Shown in pieces: positions 46,356 to 56,153 of a DNA stretch of 64,000 bases (its first letter is position 1; each line of letters starts with the position of its first letter). Origin of the DNA: an uncultured bacterium. GTDB taxonomy: Bacteria; Verrucomicrobiota; Verrucomicrobiia; CAIQCK01. The stretch is taken from NCBI GenBank assembly GCA_903870275.1, contig CAIQCK010000016.1, forward strand, positions 20,756 to 84,755, in the 5' to 3' direction. The notes under the pieces are model-generated. The model saw only the letters and a list, made by a program, of their open reading frames with translations, did not search any database and was not told the origin of the DNA. The position numbers were made by a program, and so were the translations under genes.

Positions 46356-46910
46356 TTACACGCGGCGCTTCTTCGGCGCGCGGCAGCCGTTGTGCGGAAT
46401 CGGCGTCACGTCTTTGATGACGCTGATTTCCAAACCGATCGCCTGCAAGGCGCGAACGGCGGACTCGCGGCCGGAGCCGGGGCCTTTGACGTGGACCTCG
46501 ACTTCCCTCATGCCGTGAGCCATCGCCTGCCGGCCGCAATCCTGCGCCACGAGCTGCGCGGCGTAAGCCGTGCTCTTGCGCGAGCCTTTGAAACCGACCT
46601 TGCCGGCGCTGGACCAGCCGATGACGTTGCCCTGCATGTCCGTGATAGTCATGCTGGTGTTATTGAACGAAGCGACGACGTGCGCAATGCCCGAGTGAAC
46701 GTTCTTCGCGCCCTTGAGCTTGGCCACCTTGACCGGCTTCGTGCCCTCGTCGAGCAGCGATGCCGCCGTGGTCTCGGCCGGAGCCGCTTCCTTCGGAGCC
46801 GCCGCGGCCGCAGGGGCCGCGCCCTTTGCTTTCGGGTCTTTGGCGGCTTTCGCCTCCTTGACCGGTTTCGCTTCCTTCGTCGCTGGTTTCTTCTCTATTT
46901 CTTCTGCCAT
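46356..46910 (-). CDS. rpsK: Ribosomal protein S11 with long N-terminal extension
   Basis: The conserved S11 begins near residue 60 ([20 protein letters not shown], then [22 protein letters not shown] [20 protein letters not shown]). Before it lies an extension of about 60 residues rich in Ala, Lys, Pro and Glu ([20 protein letters not shown]). S11 usually has about 130 residues, against 184 here. The start is supported because it lies about 30 bases after the rpsM stop and no better internal start exists. Confidence 0.95.
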   Translation of the reverse strand: MAEEIEKKPATKEAKPVKEAKAAKDPKAKGAAPAAAAAPKEAAPAETTAASLLDEGTKPVKVAKLKGAKNVHSGIAHVVASFNNTSMTITDMQGNVIGWSSAGKVGFKGSRKSTAYAAQLVAQDCGRQAMAHGMREVEVHVKGPGSGRESAVRALQAIGLEISVIKDVTPIPHNGCRAPKKRRV

Positions 46911-46937
46911 GATAAACGCCTCAACAATTTCTAAAAA

Positions 46938-47333
46938 CTAAACCTTGCCGGCTTTCGCGTCTTTGCTGCGCACGACGCCGACCGTCTTGCGCGGGCCCTT
47001 GCGCGTCCGGGCATTGGTCTGCGTACGCTGGCCGCGAACGGGCAGTCCCTTCACGTGCCGTGAGCCGCGATAGCACTTGATGCCAATGAGCCGCTTCAGG
47101 TTAAGGCCGATCTCGCGGCGCAGGTCGCCTTCGAGAATATAACCTTCCTTTTGGATCACGCCGACGATCTTGCCGAGCTGCTCGTCGCTCAGCTTCTCCG
47201 TACGGATGTTCGGGTCAATGCCCGCCTTCTCCAAAATGACAAGCGAGTTCGACGGCCCAAGGCCGTAGATGTAACGCAGCGAGATGCCAATCTTCTTGCC
47301 GCCGGGAATATCAACACCCAAAAGTCTGGCCAT
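46938..47333 (-). CDS. rpsM: Ribosomal protein S13
   Basis: The 131-residue protein ([20 protein letters not shown]) contacts the P-site tRNA and 50S. The ATG at 47333 is the family start; the frame is open further upstream through the rpmJ region. It ends with [20 protein letters not shown], a slightly extended basic tail. Confidence 0.97.
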   Translation of the reverse strand: MARLLGVDIPGGKKIGISLRYIYGLGPSNSLVILEKAGIDPNIRTEKLSDEQLGKIVGVIQKEGYILEGDLRREIGLNLKRLIGIKCYRGSRHVKGLPVRGQRTQTNARTRKGPRKTVGVVRSKDAKAGKV

Positions 47334-47344
47334 AATTGTCCTTG

Positions 47345-47458
47345 CTAACCCTGCCGCTGCTTGTGTCGCGGGTCCGTGCAAATCACGCGCACGACGCCCT
47401 TCCGCCGCACAATGCGGCAGCGCTCGCACAATCTTTTTACTGACGATCTTACCTTCAT
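47345..47458 (-). CDS. rpmJ: Ribosomal protein L36
   Basis: The 37-residue L36 reads [20 protein letters not shown] and ends with [14 protein letters not shown]. It has the Cys-x2-Cys and Cys...His zinc ligands. Its place between infA and rpsM is standard. ATG is at 47456-47458 and the stop TAG at 47345-47347. Confidence 0.95.
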   Translation of the reverse strand: MKVRSSVKRLCERCRIVRRKGVVRVICTDPRHKQRQG

Positions 47459-47466
47459 AAATTCTT

Positions 47467-47685
47467 TCACTGTTGCCGGCCGGTAATCCGGCCCTGGCTC
47501 AAATCATACGGCGTCATTTCCACCGTCACTCTGTCACCCGGCTGCAGCGGACCGAACACGGACCGCTTCTTGCCCGGCACGTAACCCAGCGTGCGGAAGC
47601 CATTCGGCATTTCCACTCGCGCGACGCCGTTCGGCAGCGTTTCCACGACTACGCCTTCGCCGCCGATGGCATCGTCTTTCGACAT
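47467..47685 (-). CDS. infA: Translation initiation factor IF-1
   Basis: The 72-residue IF-1 ([20 protein letters not shown], then [17 protein letters not shown]) is an OB-fold protein that binds the ribosomal A site during initiation. The start at 47685 has CGGAGA eight bases upstream and overlaps the end of map by 37 bases in another frame. The usual GHxVLAHISGK region is altered here ([14 protein letters not shown]). Confidence 0.93.
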   Translation of the reverse strand: MSKDDAIGGEGVVVETLPNGVARVEMPNGFRTLGYVPGKKRSVFGPLQPGDRVTVEMTPYDLSQGRITGRQQ

Positions 47686-48434
47686 GTCAAAATCTCCGGT
47701 TCGCCGTCCGTGACCGCCACCGTGTGCTCGAAGTGCGCGGATGGCAAACCATCCTTCGTCACGACCGTCCAACCATCAGACCGCACTTCGACGTCCGGCC
47801 GGCCCTGCGTGGTCATCGGTTCGATGGCCAGCGTCATGCCAGCCCGCAACATCTCCGACTTCCTGCCGCGACCGCGCTGCTCTACGAAATTCGGAATCTG
47901 CGGGTCCTCGTGCAGCTTCCGACCGACGCCGTGACCCACAAACTCGCGCACAACGCCAAACTTGGCGGTTTCGACCGCCTGCTGCACCGCGCGCGAGATA
48001 TCCTCGACGCGGTTTCCAGCACGCGCTGCCGCAATACCGGCATACAACGCGCGCTCGGTGACGTCGAGCAGACGCTGCGTCTCAAATTTAATCATGCCGA
48101 CGGCCACGGTCGTGGCGTTGTCGCCCACGAAGCCGCCCAACACGATACCGACGTCCAGACTGACGATGTCGCCATACTGGATGCGGCGTTCGCCCGCTAA
48201 ACCGTGCACCACTTCCTCGTTCACCGAAACACAAATCTGTCCCTTGTAGCCGCGGTATCCGAGAAACGCGCTTCTGCCGCCGCGTTTCCGCATCATCTCC
48301 GCCGCCGCTTCGTCCAACTCCCGGGTTTTCCGCCCCGGCGCAACCAGCAAAGCGACCTCCGCCAGAACCTCCGCCGCCGCCTGGCAAGCCAGACGCATGC
48401 AACTCAGTTCTTCCGGCGACTTCAGGACAATCAT
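47649..48434 (-). CDS. map: Methionine aminopeptidase
   Basis: The 261-residue type I enzyme removes the N-terminal methionine of new proteins. Metal ligands are visible in IVSLDVGIVLGGFVGDNATT (two Asp), FVGHGVGRKLHEDPQIPNF (His) and the Glu residues in TLAIEPMTT and FEHTVAVTDGEPE. It lies between secY and infA, with adk missing between secY and map. Confidence 0.97.
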   Translation of the reverse strand: MIVLKSPEELSCMRLACQAAAEVLAEVALLVAPGRKTRELDEAAAEMMRKRGGRSAFLGYRGYKGQICVSVNEEVVHGLAGERRIQYGDIVSLDVGIVLGGFVGDNATTVAVGMIKFETQRLLDVTERALYAGIAAARAGNRVEDISRAVQQAVETAKFGVVREFVGHGVGRKLHEDPQIPNFVEQRGRGRKSEMLRAGMTLAIEPMTTQGRPDVEVRSDGWTVVTKDGLPSAHFEHTVAVTDGEPEILTCRKTMPSAAKA

Positions 48435-48489
48435 TCCGGCAACACTATCGGGCTACGCTTCAGGTGTCAATGAACGCTGAGGCACCGGC

Positions 48490-49881
48490 CTATCTTCGGC
48501 CGCGCAAATGCCCCTTCTTCAAAAATCCATCGTAATGCCGTGTCAACAGGTGGGTCTCCACCTGCCGCATCGTGTCGAGCATGACGCCGACCACGATCAA
48601 CATGCTCGTGCCGCCAAAAAAGCTGGCGACCAGATAATCAATCCCCAACTGGCTATACATCACCTGCGGGATCAGCGCGATGACCGTCAAAAACAGCGCG
48701 CCCGCCAGCGTGATCCGAGTCATCGTCGCGTGCAGGAAATCCGCCGTCGGCTTGCCCGGCCTCATGCCCGGCACGTAGCCGCCATATTTCTTCAGGTCGT
48801 CGGCGATCTGAATCTCGTTGAACGTCGTCGCCACCCAAAAGAACGAGAAGATGAAGATCATCAGCGAGTAAATCGTGTAATACGTCGCGCTGCCACGCGT
48901 CTCGCTCAACAGTTCGCTGAGATGGGAGAAGAAAGTGCCAAGCCCACCAGCATGCTGCCCAAGGAAAAAGAATATCTTCTGCGGGAACATCAGGATCGCC
49001 TGGGCGAAGATGATGGGCATGACGCCGGAATAGTTCACGCGCAAGGGCATGTAGGTCTGGCCGCCGGCAACCATCCGCTGGCCCACCATGCGCTTGGCGT
49101 ATTGCACGGTGATCTTCCGTTGCGCCTGCGTCACCGCGATGATGCCGGCAATCACCACAAACAACACCGCGAGCATGCCGAGAAAGTGGATGAAGTTATA
49201 TTTCGACTCGATCCCTTCACCCGGGATAAACATTTTCCACGTCCGCTCAATCGCGGCCGGCAGGCGGGCGACAATGTTGGCGGTGATGATCAACGAGATG
49301 CCGTTGCCGACGCCGCGCTGCGTGACCTGCTCGCCGAGCCACATCAAAACGACGGTGCCGGTGGTCAGATTCAAGATCGAGATGAGCCTGAAGAAGAAGG
49401 GATGCCGCAACCACGCGTCGGTCACCAAGTTGCCCTGAAAACCGCGCAGAATCGTCGTCGGATGCTCGAAGAAACCGACCACCATCAGGTAGCCCTGAAA
49501 GAGCGCCAAACCAACCGTCACGTAACGGGTGTATTGTGTGAGTTTCTGCCGGCCGTTCTCCTCACGCGCGATCCGGCCGAGTTGCGGGACCACGGCGACT
49601 AGCAACTGCAAAATGATCGAAGCGCTGATGTAGGGCATGATGCCCATCGCGCCGATGGCGCAGTTTTCCAGTGCGCCGCCGGTGAACAGGCTGTAAAGGC
49701 CGAGGATGCCGCCGCCGGACTGCTGCGCGGTCTTCTCGAAAAACATCGCGAGCGCGGCGCCGTTGATGCCCGGCACCGGCACCGCCGCGAACATGCGACA
49801 AATCGCCAACAACCCGAACGTGAACAGCAGACGAGTCCGCAGTTCGGGAATCTTTAGAGTATTAGCAAACGCCGAAAGCAT
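48490..49881 (-). CDS. secY: Protein translocase subunit SecY
   Basis: The 463-residue protein is the channel of the Sec system in the cytoplasmic membrane. It has about ten membrane segments, the plug region after VPVPGINGAALAMFFEK, and the conserved loop VQYAKRMVGQRMVAGGQTYM. It follows rplO as in most spc operons. Confidence 0.97.
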   Translation of the reverse strand: MLSAFANTLKIPELRTRLLFTFGLLAICRMFAAVPVPGINGAALAMFFEKTAQQSGGGILGLYSLFTGGALENCAIGAMGIMPYISASIILQLLVAVVPQLGRIAREENGRQKLTQYTRYVTVGLALFQGYLMVVGFFEHPTTILRGFQGNLVTDAWLRHPFFFRLISILNLTTGTVVLMWLGEQVTQRGVGNGISLIITANIVARLPAAIERTWKMFIPGEGIESKYNFIHFLGMLAVLFVVIAGIIAVTQAQRKITVQYAKRMVGQRMVAGGQTYMPLRVNYSGVMPIIFAQAILMFPQKIFFFLGQHAGGLGTFFSHLSELLSETRGSATYYTIYSLMIFIFSFFWVATTFNEIQIADDLKKYGGYVPGMRPGKPTADFLHATMTRITLAGALFLTVIALIPQVMYSQLGIDYLVASFFGGTSMLIVVGVMLDTMRQVETHLLTRHYDGFLKKGHLRGRR

Positions 49882-49896
49882 GCCAGTCCAGAGAGA

Positions 49897-50430
49897 TTAA
49901 CTTGCCTTCGCCGCAGCAGCCGCAGCAGCAGCTTTGGCAGCGTTCTTGTTGCCGTACGGATTGCGCCCGCCCGGCGCCACCGGCAACACGATGATTTCGC
50001 ACTGACCGCCAAGTTTCTCGATCTTCTCCTTGGCGGCGCCGCTGAATTTGTGGGCCTGCACCGTCAGCTTCTTCTTAAGCTCGCCGTCGCCGAGAACCTT
50101 CACGCCGACGCCCTTGCCCTGCAAAATGTCCTGCTCGGCCAGCTCCTTCGGGCCGACTTTCGCGCCGTCATCGAACACGTTCAGTTGCTCGATGTTGACA
50201 ATCGCGTAGTCGGTCGTGTGCCGGGCGTTGTTGAATCCGCGGCGCGGCAAACGGACGATGAGCCGCGTCTGGCCGCCCTCGAAGCCGATCTTGAGACTGC
50301 CGCCGGAACGCGCGGTCTGGCCCTTGCCGCCGCGGGTGGATGTCTTGCCGTGGCCACTGCTCTCGCCGCAGCCCAGCCGTTTGACACGGTGCACGGCACC
50401 CGGCCTGTTTTTTAACGTATGCAATCGCAT
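49897..50430 (-). CDS. rplO: Ribosomal protein L15
   Basis: The 177-residue L15 begins MRLHTLKNRPGAVHRVKRLG and has the Gly-rich CGESSGHGKTSTRGGKGQTA. The ATG at 50430 has AAGG six bases upstream. It directly follows rpsE with only 64 bases between, so rpmD (L30) is not present at its usual place. A C-terminal Ala run extends it. Confidence 0.96.
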   Translation of the reverse strand: MRLHTLKNRPGAVHRVKRLGCGESSGHGKTSTRGGKGQTARSGGSLKIGFEGGQTRLIVRLPRRGFNNARHTTDYAIVNIEQLNVFDDGAKVGPKELAEQDILQGKGVGVKVLGDGELKKKLTVQAHKFSGAAKEKIEKLGGQCEIIVLPVAPGGRNPYGNKNAAKAAAAAAAAKAS

Positions 50431-50494
50431 GTTGAACCTTGAAAAATGTCGCTGTCTATGTCTGAAAATTCTCTTTGTCTTGGATCCGCAACCG

Positions 50495-51115
50495 TCACCG
50501 GGCACTCGCCGCCTGCGCCCTCAGCCCTCGAAGCGCCCGGACCTGATCCGGCATCCGCAAGCTTAACAACGCGCTCAACGTCGCCTTGACGACGTTCATG
50601 GCGTTGCTCGATCCCAGGCTCTTGGCCAACACGTCTTTGATGCCCGCGAGTTCGCAGACGGCCCGAACGCCGCCGCCGGCAATGACGCCCGTGCCGGGCG
50701 ATGCCGGCCGCAGCAGCACGCGGCCGCCGCTGAACTTGCCAAAGACTTCGTGCGGGATGGTGTTGTTTTGCAACGACACGGAAACCACGTTCTTCCGCGC
50801 CGCCTCGGTGCCTTTGCGGATGGCATCCGCCACTTCCTTGGCCTTGCCGAAACCGTAGCCGACGTGACCCTGCTGGTCACCGACCACGATCAGCGCGCTG
50901 AAACTGAAGCGCCGGCCGCCCTTGACCACTTTCGCGGTGCGGTTGATAAACACCACGCGTTCGATCATCTCGCCGCGCTCGCGTTCCGGCCGGACATACG
51001 CCGGCAGCTTTTCTTCTTCCGGCACCACCGGGACGACCTTGACCTGCTCGATTTCCTTCTCGGTCTCGGCAACAACGCGGATTTCTTTTTTCAGTGCAAA
51101 CTTGTCGGTGTTCAT
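50495..51115 (-). CDS. rpsE: Ribosomal protein S5
   Basis: The 206-residue S5 ([20 protein letters not shown], then [20 protein letters not shown]) shapes the mRNA entry and decoding accuracy region. An acidic N-terminal extension of about 45 residues precedes the conserved start, and a short Ala/Arg tail follows. Confidence 0.97.
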   Translation of the reverse strand: MNTDKFALKKEIRVVAETEKEIEQVKVVPVVPEEEKLPAYVRPERERGEMIERVVFINRTAKVVKGGRRFSFSALIVVGDQQGHVGYGFGKAKEVADAIRKGTEAARKNVVSVSLQNNTIPHEVFGKFSGGRVLLRPASPGTGVIAGGGVRAVCELAGIKDVLAKSLGSSNAMNVVKATLSALLSLRMPDQVRALRGLRAQAASAR

Positions 51116-51120
51116 GCGTC

Positions 51121-51501
51121 CTAAAACTTCAAACCGGCTTCACGCGCGGCATCGGCGAGCGACGCGACACGATTCTTGCCCTTTTCGCTGACCAGATAAC
51201 GGTAACCGCCACGATCAAATACAACGGTCTTGATCCCCTTCTCAATCGCGCGCTGGCCGATCGTCTTGCCGATCGTGACCGCGCCTTCCTTGTTGGCCTT
51301 CAGCTTCTTGTCGCCAAAACTCTTGTCGAGCGTCGAGGCAGACACCAGCGTCTTGCCCGCGACGTCGTCAATGACTTGCGCGTAAATATTCTTGCTTGTG
51401 AACGACACCGCCAGCCGCGGACGCGCGCCAGTGCCACGCACCTTCTGCCGCAGCCGCTTGTGCCGGCGCCCGACAAATTCTTTTTTGCTCAACGGTCTCA
51501 T
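51121..51501 (-). CDS. rplR: Ribosomal protein L18
   Basis: The 126-residue L18 binds 5S rRNA ([20 protein letters not shown], then [19 protein letters not shown]). It lies between rplF and rpsE in the spc order. Confidence 0.97.
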   Translation of the reverse strand: MRPLSKKEFVGRRHKRLRQKVRGTGARPRLAVSFTSKNIYAQVIDDVAGKTLVSASTLDKSFGDKKLKANKEGAVTIGKTIGQRAIEKGIKTVVFDRGGYRYLVSEKGKNRVASLADAAREAGLKF

Positions 51502-51534
51502 ATACGGAATTCCAAATTAAAAACCCTGGCCGCC

Positions 51535-52074
51535 TTACTGCTGGACGGTCTTGCCTTCCTTGCGGCGAACCTGTTCGCCGACGTAGCGGATGCCCTTGCC
51601 CTTGTAGGGCTCTGGCGGATAGTAGCTGCGCACCGACGCAGCAAACTGCCCGACGACTTGCTTGTCCGGGCCTTCGATCGTCAGCTTCGTGTTGTCAACC
51701 ACCGTCACCTTGACGTTCTTGGGAATCGCGGCGTTGATCTGGTGCGAGAAGCCGATGACCAGGTTCAGCTTGTCGCCCTGCACGGCGGCGCGGAAGCCGA
51801 CGCCCTGGATTTCAAGCTGCTTGACGTAGCCTTCGGCGACGCCGCGCACCATGTTGTTAACAAGGCTGCGCACCAGTCCGTGCAACGCCCGCGTCTGCCG
51901 CGTCTCGTCGGCGCGCACCACCACGACCTTGCCATCCTTGTTCGCGACCTTGATCGGCGCGGGCACGTCGTAGTCGAGCTTGCCTTTCGGGCCTTCGACA
52001 GAAACTTTCTGCCCGGCCACGGTGACCTTCACCTTCGCCGGCAGTTCAATAGGTTGTCGTCCAATCCGTGACAT
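51535..52074 (-). CDS. rplF: Ribosomal protein L6
   Basis: The 179-residue L6 (MSRIGRQPIELPAKVKVTVA, then YYPPEPYKGKGIRYVGEQVR) has two repeated domains near the factor-binding site. The ATG at 52074 matches the family start; an upstream start at 52095 would overlap rpsH. Confidence 0.97.
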   Translation of the reverse strand: MSRIGRQPIELPAKVKVTVAGQKVSVEGPKGKLDYDVPAPIKVANKDGKVVVVRADETRQTRALHGLVRSLVNNMVRGVAEGYVKQLEIQGVGFRAAVQGDKLNLVIGFSHQINAAIPKNVKVTVVDNTKLTIEGPDKQVVGQFAASVRSYYPPEPYKGKGIRYVGEQVRRKEGKTVQQ

Positions 52075-52079
52075 AATTC

Positions 52080-52478
52080 TTACCACACAGTACAAAGCAA
52101 TTCGCCGCCGACCTTGAGTTTGCGGGCCTCAACGCCGGTCATGATCCCGCGCGACGTGGACACCAACGCGGTGCCCATGCCGCCCAACACGCGCGGCATC
52201 TCCTCGCTCCCGACGTAAACACGCCGGCCCGGCCGGCTCACGCGCTTGATACCTTCGATGACCGGCGTCTTGCCGGAATATTTCAACTGGATCAGGATTT
52301 GCTTGTGCGCGCCCTCCTCCTGCTCGACGGCGTAGTCGCTCACGTAGCCTTCCTTCTTCAGGATGCGCGCGATCTCCACCTTCAGTTTGGAGTGCGGCAC
52401 CTTTACTTCCGGTTTCGCCGCGGAGCTCGCATTGCGAATCCGCGTCAACATATCGCCAATAGTATCAGTAATATTCAT
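52080..52478 (-). CDS. rpsH: Ribosomal protein S8
   Basis: The 132-residue S8 (MNITDTIGDMLTRIRNASSA, then STSRGIMTGVEARKLKVGGE) binds the central domain of 16S rRNA. In E. coli it represses the spc operon by binding upstream mRNA. Confidence 0.97.
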   Translation of the reverse strand: MNITDTIGDMLTRIRNASSAAKPEVKVPHSKLKVEIARILKKEGYVSDYAVEQEEGAHKQILIQLKYSGKTPVIEGIKRVSRPGRRVYVGSEEMPRVLGGMGTALVSTSRGIMTGVEARKLKVGGELLCTVW

Positions 52479-52479
52479 G

Positions 52480-52665
52480 TTACCAGCTCGCCTTGATCAC
52501 GCCCGGCAACATTCCCTGCGCCGCCAGTTCGCGGAAGCAAATGCGGCACACCTGAAACCGCCGGATGAAACCGCGCCGCCGGCCGCAAACCCGGCAACGG
52601 TTGTAGCCGCGCGCCGTAAACTTCGGCACGCGCTTCTGTTTTGCCATTAAACATGTCTTCGCCAT
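52480..52665 (-). CDS. rpsN: Ribosomal protein S14, zinc type
   Basis: The 61-residue short form has CRVCGRRRGFIRRFQVCRIC, a four-Cys zinc site that places it with the zinc-containing S14 type. It lies between rplE and rpsH. Confidence 0.96.
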   Translation of the reverse strand: MAKTCLMAKQKRVPKFTARGYNRCRVCGRRRGFIRRFQVCRICFRELAAQGMLPGVIKASW

Positions 52666-52677
52666 AAAATCCGCTCT

Positions 52678-53253
52678 TTACTTGGCCACCGCGTGCGGCT
52701 TCAACCGCGTCGCGAAGGGCATTCCCATTTCTTCCAGCAACAGCCTCGCCTCGTCATTGGTGCGGGCACTGGTCACAATCGTCACATGCATGCCCTGCGG
52801 GCGCTTGATCTTGTCCAGTTCGATCTCGGGGAAAATCGTCTGGTCATTCACGCCGAACGAGTAGCTGCCCCGGCCGTCGAAGCTGCGCAGCGGCAAACCG
52901 CGGAAATCGCGAATGCGCGGCAGCGCGGCGCTCACCAGCCGATCAAAGAACTCATACATCTTGGTCCGGCGCAGCGTTACGCGGCAACCGATTTCCTGGC
53001 CCAAGCGCAGGTTGAAATTGGAGATGTTCTTCCTGGAGATGTTCAGCACGGGCTTCTGGCCGGTGATGGCCGTCAGTTCCTTCACGGCGTCCTCCACGGC
53101 GTTCTTGTCCGCCTTGCTGGTCGCGGTGGACACACCCATGCTTACGACGATCTTCTCGATCTTCGGCACCTCGAAAGGGTTCTTGTAGCCGCGCCCCTGG
53201 ATCAGCGCCGGCACAACCTTCTGTTTGTAATGTTCTTCTAACCGCGATGGCAT
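52678..53253 (-). CDS. rplE: Ribosomal protein L5
   Basis: The 191-residue L5 contacts 5S rRNA and the P-site tRNA (MPSRLEEHYKQKVVPALIQG, then RDFRGLPLRSFDGRGSYSFG). I chose the ATG at 53253 over an upstream TTG at 53274, as it matches the family start; neither has a strong ribosome-binding site. Confidence 0.96.
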   Translation of the reverse strand: MPSRLEEHYKQKVVPALIQGRGYKNPFEVPKIEKIVVSMGVSTATSKADKNAVEDAVKELTAITGQKPVLNISRKNISNFNLRLGQEIGCRVTLRRTKMYEFFDRLVSAALPRIRDFRGLPLRSFDGRGSYSFGVNDQTIFPEIELDKIKRPQGMHVTIVTSARTNDEARLLLEEMGMPFATRLKPHAVAK

Positions 53254-53295
53254 GTTGCTTGTTTCTGGCCGCAATTTGCCGGCCGAGTCGAATGG

Positions 53296-53613
53296 TTATT
53301 TGTCAAATTCGTTCTTGCACTTCCGGCAAAACCGGATGCGTTTGGCGGCGTCGCGCTTGATGCCGAGCCGCACGCCCTTCTTGCAGGTGGGGCAGAACAA
53401 CATCAGGTTCGACAACGCGATGCTTCCTTCCTTCTCCACGATCGCGCCCTGCGGCTGAGCCTGGCTTTTCTTGGTGTGGCGCTTGATCATCTGCAGCCCC
53501 TCGACGAGCGCACGGCCGCTGCCGCGCCGCACTTCGAGAACCTTGCCCTGTTTGCCGCGGGAACGGCCCGCGATGGCCACTACCACATCGTTTTTCCGAA
53601 GCAGCGTCTTCAT
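53296..53613 (-). CDS. rplX: Ribosomal protein L24 with zinc motif
   Basis: The 105-residue L24 begins MKTLLRKNDVVVAIAGRSRG and has the KOW motif. The C-terminal half carries CPTCKKGVRLG and CRKCKNEFDK, a four-Cys zinc site present in many but not all bacterial L24. A TTG one codon upstream is another possible start. GGAGG lies about ten bases upstream. Confidence 0.96.
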   Translation of the reverse strand: MKTLLRKNDVVVAIAGRSRGKQGKVLEVRRGSGRALVEGLQMIKRHTKKSQAQPQGAIVEKEGSIALSNLMLFCPTCKKGVRLGIKRDAAKRIRFCRKCKNEFDK

Positions 53614-53616
53614 CAA

Positions 53617-53982
53617 CTAGAGCACCTCCGGCGCAAGCGAAATGATTTTCATGAAATTCTTGTCCCGCAACTCGCGCGCCACCGGCCCGAAGATGCGCGT
53701 GCCGCGCGGATTCCGCTCCTTGTCAATGATGACGATGGCGTTCGAATCGAACCGCAAATAGGAGCCGTCGGAGCGTTTGATCGGCCGCTTGGTGCGGACG
53801 ATGACACCGTGAACAACCTCGCCTTTCTTCACGGTGCCGTCCGGGGCCGCTTCTTTGACGTTGGCGGAAATGATGTCGCCGATGCGGGCATAGGCTTTGT
53901 TGGAGCCGACGACGCCCACCACCGACGCACGACGCGCGCCGGAGTTGTCAGCCACTTCTACGATTGTTCTTACCTGGAGCAT
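53617..53982 (-). CDS. rplN: Ribosomal protein L14
   Basis: The 121-residue L14 ([20 protein letters not shown]) lies at the subunit interface. Its stop is four bases before the rplX start. Confidence 0.97.
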   Translation of the reverse strand: MLQVRTIVEVADNSGARRASVVGVVGSNKAYARIGDIISANVKEAAPDGTVKKGEVVHGVIVRTKRPIKRSDGSYLRFDSNAIVIIDKERNPRGTRIFGPVARELRDKNFMKIISLAPEVL

Positions 53983-53986
53983 GAAG

Positions 53987-54334
53987 TTAAACCTCTGTCT
54001 CTTGCGTCACCCGCGCCAGCATCCGGTGCGACATTGGCAGGATTTCCACCACGCGCCACCGCTTCAGCTTGGACAACGGGCGCGTCTCGACGATGCGCAC
54101 GCGGTCACCGAGCTTGGCCTTGTCCTCTTCGTCATGGGCGTAGAACTTGGAGCTCTTGGTCATGACTTTGCCATACTTCGGATGCGGCACGCGGCGATCC
54201 ACGCGCACCACCACGGTCTTCGCCATTTTGTCGGAGATGACCGTGCCGATGAGTTCCTTGCGGACACCGCGCTCGCGCGCGCTGGCGGCCGCCGCGATGG
54301 CGACTGCGGGTTGAGTTGATGTCTGATCGGGCAT
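53987..54334 (-). CDS. rpsQ: Ribosomal protein S17
   Basis: The 115-residue S17 has its conserved part from [20 protein letters not shown] and [17 protein letters not shown]. About 23 residues ([20 protein letters not shown]) extend the N-terminus. Confidence 0.96.
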   Translation of the reverse strand: MPDQTSTQPAVAIAAAASARERGVRKELIGTVISDKMAKTVVVRVDRRVPHPKYGKVMTKSSKFYAHDEEDKAKLGDRVRIVETRPLSKLKRWRVVEILPMSHRMLARVTQETEV

Positions 54335-54351
54335 AAAAAATCTCGCTCTAC

Positions 54352-54561
54352 TTATTTCGCGCCGGCAGCCGCCGCGCTCCGTTTCTGCGTAATCACCGTT
54401 TGGATGCGGGCGATGTCGCGCCGCAGTTCGCGGATGCGGCTCGACTTTTCGATCTGGCCGCCGTGTTTTTGCAGGTTGAGCTTGAACAACTCCTCGCGGC
54501 AGTCGCGCTCCTTCGCCTGCATTTCCTCAATACTGTGTTCTCGAAGTTCTTTGGCCTTCAT
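54352..54561 (-). CDS. rpmC: Ribosomal protein L29
   Basis: The 69-residue L29 ([20 protein letters not shown], then [20 protein letters not shown]) surrounds the exit tunnel. It lies between rplP and rpsQ as usual. Confidence 0.96.
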   Translation of the reverse strand: MKAKELREHSIEEMQAKERDCREELFKLNLQKHGGQIEKSSRIRELRRDIARIQTVITQKRSAAAAGAK

Positions 54562-54576
54562 GGGCTGTAAAAATCC

Positions 54577-54990
54577 TTACATCAACCGCGCAACAAACCG
54601 GGTCTTGATCGGCAGTTTGCCCGCCGCGAGCCGGAACGCTTCCTTCGCCAACGGCTCGGGCACGCCGCCCAGCTCGAACATGATGCGACCGGGGCGGACC
54701 ACCGCGACCCAAAACTCGGGAGCGCCTTTGCCTTTACCCATGCGCGTCTCCGCTGGTTTCTTGCTGACGCTCTTGTCCGGAAAAATCCGCAGCCAGAGCT
54801 TGCCGCGCCGCTTGGTGTAGCGCGCGATCGCCACGCGGGCCGCCTCAATCTGCTTGGCGGTCATCCACGCGCGCTCCAGCGCCTGCAATCCAAATTCACC
54901 GAAGTCCACGCTCACGGCGCGGCTTTCGAAGCCCTTGCGGCTGCCCCGCTGGTGCTTCCGATACTTGACTCGTTTCGGCATTAACGGCAT
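54577..54990 (-). CDS. rplP: Ribosomal protein L16
   Basis: The 137-residue L16 ([20 protein letters not shown], then [20 protein letters not shown]) helps position tRNA in the A site. Two starts three codons apart are possible; 54990 is used. Confidence 0.96.
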   Translation of the reverse strand: MPLMPKRVKYRKHQRGSRKGFESRAVSVDFGEFGLQALERAWMTAKQIEAARVAIARYTKRRGKLWLRIFPDKSVSKKPAETRMGKGKGAPEFWVAVVRPGRIMFELGGVPEPLAKEAFRLAAGKLPIKTRFVARLM

Positions 54991-55027
54991 AGGTAGTGTC
55001 CTGGCAAAAAGTTCAACGCTTTATGGT

Positions 55028-55711
55028 TTACTGCGCCGGCGCCGGCACTGCGGTCGCCGACGGCGTTTCGAAGCGGCGTTCCGGTTTTTTCTCGCCTTTG
55101 TAAACCCAGCATTTTATGCCGATCTTGCCGTAGGTGCAAAGCGCCTCGGCAAAACCGTATTCAATGTCGGCGCGCAGGGTTTGCAACGGCACGGTGCCCT
55201 GGCGATACCACTCCGTGCGGGCGATTTCGCCGCCGCCCAAACGGCCGGCGCAGCGAATCTTGATTCCGGCCGCGCCCATGTCCAAAGCGGTCTGCACCGC
55301 TTTCTTCATTGCGCGGCGGAAACTGATGCGCCGCTCCAACTGCAACGCCACGTTCTCTGAAATCAGTTGCGGGTCCGTCTCCGGCTGCTTGATCTCGACG
55401 ATGTCCACGTAAATCTCTTTGCCGCCGGTCATCGTGTGCAGCTCTTCCTTCAGCTTGTCGATCTCCGCGCCCTTGCGACCGATGACGATACCGGGCCGCG
55501 CCGTATGCACGGTAATGCGCAAGCGATTGGCCGCCCGCTCGATCACGATTTTCGGCACCGCCGCCTGCGCCAGCTTCGTCTTGACGAAGTCGCGGACCTT
55601 GATGTCCTCGTGCATGAGGTTGATGTATTCCTTCTTATCGGCGAACCACTTGCCACGCCAATCGAAGGTGACCGGCAATCTATAGCTGACAGGATGAACT
55701 TTTTGACCCAT
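55028..55711 (-). CDS. rpsC: Ribosomal protein S3
   Basis: The 227-residue S3 ([20 protein letters not shown]) has a KH domain ([20 protein letters not shown]) and the C-terminal [20 protein letters not shown]. It forms part of the mRNA entry site. Confidence 0.97.
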   Translation of the reverse strand: MGQKVHPVSYRLPVTFDWRGKWFADKKEYINLMHEDIKVRDFVKTKLAQAAVPKIVIERAANRLRITVHTARPGIVIGRKGAEIDKLKEELHTMTGGKEIYVDIVEIKQPETDPQLISENVALQLERRISFRRAMKKAVQTALDMGAAGIKIRCAGRLGGGEIARTEWYRQGTVPLQTLRADIEYGFAEALCTYGKIGIKCWVYKGEKKPERRFETPSATAVPAPAQ

Positions 55712-55721
55712 ACGTTCTCCG

Positions 55722-56144
55722 TTATTTCTGCTCCGGCTTCACAGCCTCGGCCGGTTTGGTTTCCGCCTTGGCCGCCGGCTTGGGAGCGGGCGCCGCGCCG
55801 GGCGTTCGCCGGGCTGCTTCCGCCACCACAATCTTGACGTGGCAGGTCCGGCGCAACCGCGGCGCCGCCATGCCGCGGGCGCTGGCCTTCCAACGTTTGA
55901 ACGTCGGGCCGGTTCCCACGACTGCTTCCTTCACCACCAGCGTGTCCGCCGCCAGATTCGCGTTGTTCTCCGCGTTGGCGACCGCCGAGCGCAGTGTCTT
56001 CAGGACAATGCGCGCGCTCTTGCGCGTCGTGAATTGCAGCACGTCCAGGGCGTGAGCCACGCTCATGCCCTGAATCTGGCGCGTGATCTCCGACACCTTC
56101 TGGTGTGACATCCGCGCGTATTTAGTTATCGCTTGCACGTCCAT
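55722..56144 (-). CDS. rplV: Ribosomal protein L22
   Basis: The 140-residue L22 ([20 protein letters not shown], then [20 protein letters not shown]) lines the exit tunnel. An Ala/Pro/Lys tail extends the C-terminus. It starts only nine bases after the stop of the coiled-coil gene that separates it from rpsS. Confidence 0.96.
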   Translation of the reverse strand: MDVQAITKYARMSHQKVSEITRQIQGMSVAHALDVLQFTTRKSARIVLKTLRSAVANAENNANLAADTLVVKEAVVGTGPTFKRWKASARGMAAPRLRRTCHVKIVVAEAARRTPGAAPAPKPAAKAETKPAEAVKPEQK

Positions 56145-56153
56145 AAAAATATT